The notes under the pieces: model-generated
Database searches by the model: none
What the model saw: the letters and a program-made list of their open reading frames with translations, nothing else
Told to the model about the DNA's origin: nothing
From: Yinghuangia elevatio
GTDB lineage: Bacteria; Actinomycetota; Actinomycetes; Streptomycetales; Streptomycetaceae
Length of the DNA: 64,000 nt
Direction: 5' to 3'
NCBI RefSeq assembly: GCF_040649515.1
Contig: NZ_JBEZFP010000026.1
Span: forward strand, 1-64,000
Translations under genes and position numbers: made by a program
In this document: positions 58,165 through 64,000 of the stretch, piece by piece
How the letters are laid out: each line of letters starts with the position of its first letter
Position numbering within the stretch: position 1 is the first letter of the stretch

Positions 58165-59814
58165 GTGGCAGAGCCGACAACCGGCCCGCTCATCGTGCAG
58201 TCCGACAAGACGCTCCTGTTGGAGATCGACCACGAGGCCGCGGCCGACTGCCGCCGGGCCATCGCGCCGTTCGCCGAACTGGAGCGCGCGCCGGAGCACG
58301 TGCACACGTACCGCCTCACGCCGCTGGGGCTGTGGAATGCCCGCGCGGCCGGGCACGACGCCGAGCAGGTCGTCGACGTGCTGCTGCGCTACTCGCGCTA
58401 CCCGGTGCCGCACGCGCTGCTGGTCGACGTCGCCGAGACCATGGGCAGGTACGGCCGCCTCACCCTCGCCAAGCACCCCGTGCACGGCCTGGTGCTGACC
58501 ACGACCGACCGGGCGGTGCTCGAAGAGGTCCTGCGCAGCAAGAAGATGGCCCCGCTGGTCGGGAACCGGGTCGACGCGGACAGCGTCGCGGTGCACCCGT
58601 CCGAGCGCGGGCAGATCAAGCAGGTGCTGCTCAAGCTGGGCTGGCCCGCCGAGGACCTGGCCGGGTACGTCGACGGCGAGGCGCACCCGATCGAGCTCGC
58701 CGAGGACGGCTGGACGCTGCGGCCGTACCAGAAGGAGGCCGTCGAGGGCTTCTGGCACGGCGGCTCCGGCGTGGTCGTGCTGCCCTGCGGCGCCGGCAAG
58801 ACGCTGGTCGGCGCGGCGGCGATGGCCACTGCGAAGGCGACCACGCTGATCCTGGTGACCAACACGGTCTCGGCGCGGCAGTGGAAGTCCGAGCTGGTCA
58901 AGCGCACCTCGCTGACCGAGGACGAGATCGGCGAGTACAGCGGCACGCGCAAGGAGATCCGGCCGGTCACGATCGCGACGTACCAGGTGGTCACGACGCG
59001 GCGGAAGGGCGTCTACCCGCACCTGGAGCTGTTCGACTCCCGCGACTGGGGCCTCATCGTGTACGACGAGGTCCACCTGCTGCCCGCCCCCATCTTCCGG
59101 TTCACCGCGGACCTCCAGGCGCGCCGCCGACTCGGCCTGACCGCGACGCTCGTACGCGAGGACGGCCGTGAGGGCGACGTGTTCTCGCTCATCGGCCCCA
59201 AGCGCTACGACGCGCCGTGGAAGGAGATCGAGAACCAGGGCTACATCGCCCCGGCGGACTGCGTCGAGGTGCGGGTCACGCTGACGGACGCCGAGCGGCT
59301 CGCGTACGCGACGGCCGAACCGGAGGAGCGCTACCGCTTCTGCGCGACGACCGAGACCAAGACGCGGGTCACCAGCGAGCTGGTGGCCCGGCACGCGGGC
59401 GAGCAGACGCTCGTGATCGGCCAGTACATCGACCAGCTCGACGAGCTGGGCGAGCGGCTGGACGCGCCGGTGATCAAGGGCGAGACGCGCAACACCGAGC
59501 GGGAGCGGCTGTTCGAGGCGTTCCGGCAGGGCGAGGTCTCGGTCCTGGTGGTCAGCAAGGTCGCGAACTTCTCGATCGACCTGCCGGAGGCGGCGGTGGC
59601 GATCCAGGTGTCCGGGTCGTTCGGGTCGCGGCAGGAGGAGGCCCAGCGCCTCGGCCGGGTGCTGCGGCCCAAGGCGGACGGCCGGGCGGCGCGGTTCTAC
59701 TCGGTGGTGGCGCGCGACACGATCGACCAGGAGTTCGCGGCGCACCGGCAGCGTTTCCTGGCGGAGCAGGGGTACGCGTACCAGATCGTCGACGCGGACG
59801 ACCTGCGGTCGTAG
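58165..59814 (+). CDS. XPB-type DNA repair helicase
   Basis: A 549-residue superfamily 2 helicase. Residues 1-180 form the DRD-like N-terminal region, followed by LRPYQKEAVEGFW, Walker A GAGKT (209-213), DEVH (301-304), the RED-like motif in LVREDGREGDVFSLIG, and the C-terminal FRQGEVSVLVVSKVANFSIDLPEA...QEEAQRLGRVLRP motif VI. Bacterial XPB unwinds damaged DNA with ATP. GTG 58165 has GAGAGG upstream. It converges on the HxlR gene with 21 bases between stops. The motor-less XPB-like gene lies upstream. Confidence 0.93.
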   Translation: MAEPTTGPLIVQSDKTLLLEIDHEAAADCRRAIAPFAELERAPEHVHTYRLTPLGLWNARAAGHDAEQVVDVLLRYSRYPVPHALLVDVAETMGRYGRLTLAKHPVHGLVLTTTDRAVLEEVLRSKKMAPLVGNRVDADSVAVHPSERGQIKQVLLKLGWPAEDLAGYVDGEAHPIELAEDGWTLRPYQKEAVEGFWHGGSGVVVLPCGAGKTLVGAAAMATAKATTLILVTNTVSARQWKSELVKRTSLTEDEIGEYSGTRKEIRPVTIATYQVVTTRRKGVYPHLELFDSRDWGLIVYDEVHLLPAPIFRFTADLQARRRLGLTATLVREDGREGDVFSLIGPKRYDAPWKEIENQGYIAPADCVEVRVTLTDAERLAYATAEPEERYRFCATTETKTRVTSELVARHAGEQTLVIGQYIDQLDELGERLDAPVIKGETRNTERERLFEAFRQGEVSVLVVSKVANFSIDLPEAAVAIQVSGSFGSRQEEAQRLGRVLRPKADGRAARFYSVVARDTIDQEFAAHRQRFLAEQGYAYQIVDADDLRS

Positions 59815-59835
59815 TGCTCGCCGGCGGTTCCCCGC

Positions 59836-60531
59836 TCAGGCCGGGCGGGGCACCGCGGCGAATCCCGGGAGGGTGAACCAGCCGGGCAGCCCGCGGCGCA
59901 TGTCCTCGGGGCCGTGCACGTCGATGTCGCCGGCGCGCAGCGCATCCGCCCAGCGCAGGTCGCCGCGCCAGATCTCGACCAGGCGGCGCAGGCCGGACGT
60001 CACGGTCACGTCGACCTCGAAGCCGGGGTCGGCGTCGCACAGGTCCGCGTCGGCGGCGCCGGGGTCGCCGGCGCTGATGACCAGCCACCAGTCGCGGGCG
60101 CGCGCGGGGACGTCCGGGAACCGGAAGCGCACGACGGTGCGGCGGCCGGCGGGGACGGCGTCGCCGTCGACGCTGCGGCGCATGTCCCAGAGCAGGAGCT
60201 TGGGGTCGAGGTCGGCATCGCCCAGTTCGCCGATCCAGCGGACCCCCCAGATGCTCAACGCCTCAACCACCGGGCGGAGTTCGTGGCCGGCGGGGGTGAG
60301 GACGTACCGCACGTCGGTGCCGTCGACGACACGCTCCACGATGCCGGCGCGGGTCAGGTGGGTCAGGCGCTTGGACAGCAACGTCGGTGACATGCGCGGC
60401 ACTCCGCGGCGCACCTCGTTGAACCGCTCGCTGCCGGCGCACAGTTCGCGCACGATCAGGAGCGTCCAGCGCTCGTCGAGCAGCTCCATGGCCTTGGCGA
60501 CGGGGCAGAACTGATAGTACGAAGCGCCCAT
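59836..60531 (-). CDS. HxlR-family transcriptional regulator with SCP2-like C-terminus
   Basis: A 231-residue regulator. The winged helix CPVAKAMELLDERWTLLIVRELCAGSERFNEVRRGVPRMSPTLLSKRLTHLTRAGIVERVVDGTDVRYVLTPAGHELRPV is classical HxlR with the N-terminal cysteine at 9 (a possible redox or aldehyde sensor). The remaining 120 residues resemble an SCP2 sterol-binding fold. The divergent methyltransferase gene and a GTACAG dyad between them suggest direct control. Confidence 0.88.
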   Translation of the reverse strand: MGASYYQFCPVAKAMELLDERWTLLIVRELCAGSERFNEVRRGVPRMSPTLLSKRLTHLTRAGIVERVVDGTDVRYVLTPAGHELRPVVEALSIWGVRWIGELGDADLDPKLLLWDMRRSVDGDAVPAGRRTVVRFRFPDVPARARDWWLVISAGDPGAADADLCDADPGFEVDVTVTSGLRRLVEIWRGDLRWADALRAGDIDVHGPEDMRRGLPGWFTLPGFAAVPRPA

Positions 60532-60587
60532 GGTGGCGAGCGTACGGCTACGCCGCGGGCGGGCGCAGCGCCTTTGCCCGACGGGCG

Positions 60588-60602
60588 GTACAGATCCTGT
60601 AC
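60588..60602. promoter_or_regulatory. Likely HxlR operator
   Basis: GTACAG-ATC-CTGTAC is a perfect dyad of 6-base arms, the size and GTAC-ended form common for HxlR sites. It lies 57 bases before the regulator start and 190 before the methyltransferase. Confidence 0.5.
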
Positions 60603-60792
60603 TAGGCGGCCGGGGGCGTGCCTTCTAGCTTGGATTGCCTGAGGCCGCGGTGAACTGCCGCAGGGCACTGCCGAGTTGGCGCCTGCCGTTCGAACCGGAC
60701 GGGGGTGCCGTGCCACACGAGGAGTGCGGGGCGGGCCCGAGCGACTTCGCGCGGCGAGGAGTCACACGTTCCCTGGGGGGAAGGTACCCAAC

Positions 60793-61644
60793 ATGAAAGA
60801 AACCGACATTTCGGGCAGCGATGCGGCGCGAGAAGCCGATCGCGCCCTCAAAGCCAAGCATCGCGCCATGTGGGCGCTCGGCGACTACCCGGCCGTCGCC
60901 ACCGAGGTCATCGCCGAACTCGGCCCCGAGCTGGCCGCGGCCGCCGGAGCGGCGCCCGGCATCCGGGTGCTCGACGTGGCGGCCGGATCCGGCAACGCCG
61001 CGACAGCCGCGGCGCTCGCCGGTGCCGAGGTCGTGGCGTCCGACCTGACGCCGGAACTGCTGGAGGTCGGGCGGAGCCAGGCCGAGGCGGCGGGCGCCAA
61101 ACTGGAGTGGCGGCAGGCGGACGCCGAGGACATGCCGTTCGGAGACGCCGAGTTCGACGCCGTCATGTCGTGCGTCGGCGTGATGTTCGCGCCGCACCAC
61201 CAGGCGACCGCCGACGAGCTGGTACGCGTGTGCAAGCCGGGAGGCCGCATCGCGCTGACCAACTGGACCCCGCAGGGGTTCATCGGGCAGATGTTCGCCA
61301 CGATGAAGCCGTACGCCGCCCCGCCGCCGCCCGGCGCGCAGCCGCCGCCGCTGTGGGGCGACCCGGACCACGTACGGGCGCTGCTCGGCGACCGGGTCGA
61401 GGACTTCAGCGCGGAGCGGCGGCAACTGGCGGTCGGCCACTTCGGCGGGCCGGAGGAGTTCCGCGACTACTTCAAAGCCAACTACGGGCCGACGATCGCG
61501 GTGTACCGCAACATCGCCGACGATCCGGAGAAGGTCGCGGCGCTCGACCAGGCACTCGCCGAACTCCCGGAAAAGTTCCGGCTCGACGGGGACTCGCCGG
61601 TGTTGACCTGGGAGTACTTGCTCGTCACGGCCCGACGGCGCTGA
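60793..61644 (+). CDS. SAM-dependent methyltransferase
   Basis: A 283-residue class I methyltransferase with motif I VLDVAAGSGNAATAAALAGAEVVASDLTPELLEVGR, post-I acidic D and motif II-like DAEDMPFGDAEFDAVMSCVGVMFAPHH. A proline-rich insert (APPPPGAQPPPLWGD) precedes the C-terminal cap. Substrate unknown; UbiE/COQ5-like small-molecule acceptors are usual. GGGGGGAAGG precedes ATG 60793. The divergent HxlR gene and the dyad suggest induction by a small molecule. Confidence 0.88.
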   Translation: MKETDISGSDAAREADRALKAKHRAMWALGDYPAVATEVIAELGPELAAAAGAAPGIRVLDVAAGSGNAATAAALAGAEVVASDLTPELLEVGRSQAEAAGAKLEWRQADAEDMPFGDAEFDAVMSCVGVMFAPHHQATADELVRVCKPGGRIALTNWTPQGFIGQMFATMKPYAAPPPPGAQPPPLWGDPDHVRALLGDRVEDFSAERRQLAVGHFGGPEEFRDYFKANYGPTIAVYRNIADDPEKVAALDQALAELPEKFRLDGDSPVLTWEYLLVTARRR

Positions 61645-61678
61645 GGCGCGGCGGGGCCGAGGCAACCCGGAACACGAT

Positions 61679-61709
61679 CAATGGCCGCCCCGGATCGGGG
61701 TGGCCATTG
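61679..61709. terminator. Terminator between convergent genes
   Basis: Fourteen pairs, one a G-T wobble (61679-61692 with 61696-61709), around GAT. It serves the methyltransferase gene and the convergent small ORF. Confidence 0.7.
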
Positions 61710-61728
61710 GGACTGCGGCGAGGGCCGG

Positions 61729-61938
61729 TCAGTCGATGCCGTGCTTGCCGAGCAGGACGACCTTTGCGGTGGTGACCGCGAAGATGCCGATGCCGCGGGC
61801 GGTGCCCGCGGCGATGCGGCCGGTCCTGGCGAGCGCGCCGGGGCGGGGGTCGGGGGTGGTGCGGACGGCCGGGGCCACGCCGCGGGCGGCGGGGACCCGG
61901 GCGGTCTGCCGGGTCGGGGTGCGGAGTGTGGTTGCCAT
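61729..61938 (-). CDS. Small basic protein, 69 residues
   Basis: MATTLRTPTRQTARVPAARGVAPAVRTTPDPRPGALARTG, then RIAAGTARGIGIFAVTTAKVVLLGKHGID, a basic and weakly hydrophobic tail. No family recognised. ATG 61938 has no Shine-Dalgarno. The terminator placed exactly at its 3' end and clean G/C third positions support it. It is divergent from the HelD-type gene by 262 bases. Confidence 0.5.
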   Translation of the reverse strand: MATTLRTPTRQTARVPAARGVAPAVRTTPDPRPGALARTGRIAAGTARGIGIFAVTTAKVVLLGKHGID

Positions 61939-62080
61939 GTCGTCAACGCTAAGTTTTCCGACATAAGGGGCGCGTCCGTACCGGGTCGCGTCCCCGGGTA
62001 GCCCGCGGGGATGACAGGGTCCCGACCGCCTCGGGGTGAAAAGTCGGGTTGAACATGACGTTCGGCCGGGTTTAGGGTGG

Positions 62081-62152
62081 CCGATTCCGCTGCCGCGTAA
62101 CCGCACTACCCCTAGGGGTTGGGCGCCGGCCACGTCGACCGGTCGGAATCGG
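62081..62152. promoter_or_regulatory. Nested inverted repeats upstream of HelD-type gene
   Basis: CCGATTCCG (62081-62089) and CGGAATCGG (62144-62152) are exact complements, and a perfect 12-base palindrome ACCCCTAGGGGT (62108-62119) lies between them, ending 81 bases before the start codon. Possible operator or leader structure. Confidence 0.4.
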
Positions 62153-62200
62153 TCGGCGTCCTCTTCCTCGCAGGAAGCCGCCCACGCACTTCGGAGTCTC

Positions 62201-64000
62201 ATGTCCGCGTACGCCGCCGACCCGTCCTTCGACGCCCGCACACCCGCCTCCCCCGCCCCCGATCCGGACCCCGCGCTCGCCGCCGAGCGCGCCCATCTCG
62301 ACGCCTCCCGCGCGGCCCTGCGCCGCATGCGCGAGGACACCGAAGCCCTCGACCTGACCGACGTCGGCGGCAACGAGGTGTCCAACAAGCTGGTGCACAG
62401 CCTCATCCAGGACCGCATCGCGGCCCTCGCGGACCTCGCCGACACCCCGCTGTTCTTCGGCCGCATCGACGGCCGGTTCGCGGACGCCCCCGAGGTCGCC
62501 ACCGGCACCGCACCCGTCGAGGTGGCCGCCGACCCGTCCCGACCGCTCGAACGCTTCTGGATCGGCCGCCGCCACGTCCACGACAACCACGGCGACCCGA
62601 TGGTCGTCGACTGGCGCGCGCCCGTGTCGCGGTCGTTCTACCGCGCCACCCGCATCGACCCGCTCGGCGTCGAACTGCGCCGCCGCTTCGGCTGGACCGG
62701 CGGCACCCTCACCGCGTTCGAGGACGAGCACCTGACCGACGCGGCCGAGCACGACGCCAAGAGCGTGATCCTCGCCGCCGAGATCGAGCGCCCGCGCGTC
62801 GGCCCGATGCGCGACATCGTCGCGACCATCCAGCCCGAGCAGGACGAGATCGTCCGCGCCGACCTCGGCGAGACCGTCTGCGTGCAGGGCGCCCCCGGCA
62901 CCGGCAAGACCGCCGTCGGCCTGCACCGCGTCGCCTGGCTGCTGTACGCGCACCGCGAGCGCCTGCACCGCAGCGGCACCCTCGTCGTCGGCCCGAACCG
63001 CTCCTTCCTCGACTACATCCAGCAGGTCCTTCCGGCGCTCGGCGAGGTCGAGGTCGGGCAGACCACGGTCGAGGACCTGGTCGCCCGCGTCCCGGTCAAG
63101 GCCGCCGACAGCCCCGAGGCCGGGCGGCTCAAGGGCGACGCGCGCATGGCCGAGGTGCTGCGGCGCGCGGTGTGGTCGGGGGTCGTCGACGCGCCGGCCG
63201 AGTCGCTGCTCGTGGTGCGCGGCTCGCGGCGGTGGCGGGTGCCGTCGTACGACGTCGAGGAGGTCGTCGCGGGCCTGCGCTCGCGCGACGTGCGGTACGG
63301 CGCGGCCCGCGACATGCTGCACCAGCGCCTCGCGCACGCCGTCCTCGTGCAGATGGAGCGCGCCGGGGAGTCGCCCGACGACCGGGTGCAGGACTCGGTG
63401 GCCCGCTCGCGTCCCGTCCGCGACCTGGTGAACGCGGTGTGGCCGGCCGTGGACCCCGCGAAGCTGGTGATGCGCCTGCTGTCCGACGCGGAGTTCCTCG
63501 CCGCGTGCGCGGACGGCGTGCTCACCGCCGACGAGCAGGCGCTGATCCTGTGGACAAAGCCCGCGCGCGGCGTCGGCTCGGCCAAATGGACGGCCGCCGA
63601 CGCGGTGCTTGTGGACGAGGCCGCGGACCTGGTGGCGCGTACCCCCAGCCTCGGCCATGTGGTTGTGGACGAAGCGCAGGACCTTTCCGCCATGCAGTGC
63701 CGCGCGGTGGGCCGCCGCTGCTCGACCGGCTCGGCCACGGTGCTGGGCGACATCGCCCAGGGCACGACCCCGTGGGCGGCCACCGACTGGCCGACGACAC
63801 TGCGGCATCTCGGGCGTACGGACGCACGGTTGGCGGAACTGACGCGGGGCTTCCGGGTGCCGCGCGAGATCCTGGACTTCGCGAGCCGACTGCTCCCGCA
63901 CATCGCGCCTGGCCTGGCTCCCGCGAGCTCGGTACGCGAGGCCCCCGGCTCGCTGGCCGTGCACACCGTCGATCCACAGGCTGTGGACAAAGCCGCCGCC
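62201..64000 (+). CDS. helD: HelD-type UvrD-like helicase, 3' truncated by window end
   Basis: The first 600 residues of a superfamily 1 ATPase; the frame is open to the last base. An N-terminal coiled region (ALAAERAHLDASRAALRRMREDTEAL) is the RNA-polymerase-channel-entering helix expected of HelD. Then come the WRAPVSRSFYRAT signature, the Q-like motif TIQPEQDEIVRADL, Walker A GAPGTGKT (230-237) and Walker B VVVDEAQDLSAMQ (D490, E491). GGAG is 6 bases before ATG 62201. HelD removes stalled or drug-bound RNA polymerase. A rifampicin-associated element was not seen upstream. Confidence 0.92.
   Translation, partial: MSAYAADPSFDARTPASPAPDPDPALAAERAHLDASRAALRRMREDTEALDLTDVGGNEVSNKLVHSLIQDRIAALADLADTPLFFGRIDGRFADAPEVATGTAPVEVAADPSRPLERFWIGRRHVHDNHGDPMVVDWRAPVSRSFYRATRIDPLGVELRRRFGWTGGTLTAFEDEHLTDAAEHDAKSVILAAEIERPRVGPMRDIVATIQPEQDEIVRADLGETVCVQGAPGTGKTAVGLHRVAWLLYAHRERLHRSGTLVVGPNRSFLDYIQQVLPALGEVEVGQTTVEDLVARVPVKAADSPEAGRLKGDARMAEVLRRAVWSGVVDAPAESLLVVRGSRRWRVPSYDVEEVVAGLRSRDVRYGAARDMLHQRLAHAVLVQMERAGESPDDRVQDSVARSRPVRDLVNAVWPAVDPAKLVMRLLSDAEFLAACADGVLTADEQALILWTKPARGVGSAKWTAADAVLVDEAADLVARTPSLGHVVVDEAQDLSAMQCRAVGRRCSTGSATVLGDIAQGTTPWAATDWPTTLRHLGRTDARLAELTRGFRVPREILDFASRLLPHIAPGLAPASSVREAPGSLAVHTVDPQAVDKAAA

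Noticed and set aside
62072..63964. Open frame of 630 codons on the minus strand
   Set aside because: Antisense to the HelD-type gene, which has full helicase motifs and correct codon bias on the plus strand.

Overview
The window is very GC-rich chromosomal DNA with strong G/C bias in third codon positions, frequent GTG and TTG starts, mycothiol-family and futalosine-pathway genes, DtxR-type iron control and sortase-E-like LAxTG surface signals. This points to a Streptomyces-like actinomycete (Streptomycetaceae). From memory, the order DtxR-type regulator / SIS protein ... pdxH / citA ... serC ... mqnB / mqnD / cold-shock protein resembles the S. coelicolor core region around SCO4394-SCO4315. 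That synteny is recollection and was not searched. No rRNA, tRNA, CRISPR array, transposase or large biosynthetic cluster was found. Most of the window reads as core genome, with unusually repeat-rich and structured intergenic DNA.

Layout. 1-9.5 kb: DtxR-type iron regulator, divergent SIS-domain (NagS-like) protein with a DasR-like site, membrane protein, hotdog protein, cell-wall-anchored AA10 LPMO, MFS exporter, PPOX protein, a structured leader region, SDR and pdxH. 9.5-23.4 kb: citrate synthase, ECF sigma factor with a coupled CU044_5270-type protein, an AT-richer gap with a candidate sRNA, Tat-exported amine oxidase with an APC permease and divergent PucR regulator, PrmC-related methyltransferase behind a structured leader, and a LADTG surface protein. 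23.4-34.4 kb: large FAD/Fe-S oxidoreductase, a G-quadruplex-prone repeat array, serC, MFS protein, secreted propeller-like protein, SigE-family ECF sigma factor with a coupled membrane protein, a 14-bp tandem array, a 28-residue membrane peptide and a mycothiol-dependent enzyme. 34.4-50.7 kb: MarR/MFS pair, NCS2 purine permease, DUF2530, P-type ATPase, Hsp90/sacsin-like GHKL protein, DUF3027, MFS, DUF2771 lipoprotein, mqnB-mqnD and cold-shock protein. 50.8-64 kb: small membrane protein, sucraseferredoxin-like protein under an iron box, DUF1700-like membrane protein, XPB/Ssl2-like protein, ABC exporter, XPB helicase, HxlR regulator with divergent methyltransferase, and a HelD-type helicase running off the window.

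Connections. The iron regulator keeps every DtxR metal ligand at DtxR numbering, and a 19-bp iron box covers the promoter of the sucraseferredoxin-like gene 50 kb away, so regulator and likely target lie in one window. Two sigma factors each share a 4-base or similar start/stop overlap with a membrane partner. mqnB and mqnD overlap by 4 bases and belong to futalosine-route menaquinone synthesis. The amine oxidase, APC permease and PucR regulator look like an amine-use module. The most unusual signals are noncoding: (i) the leader at 7.66-7.89 kb and (ii) the leader at 20.5-20.66 kb, each with a strong Shine-Dalgarno, a tiny ORF on a non-AUG codon and competing or SD-masking hairpins; (iii) the repeat array at 26.48-26.7 kb; (iv) an sRNA-like unit at 13.9-14.05 kb.
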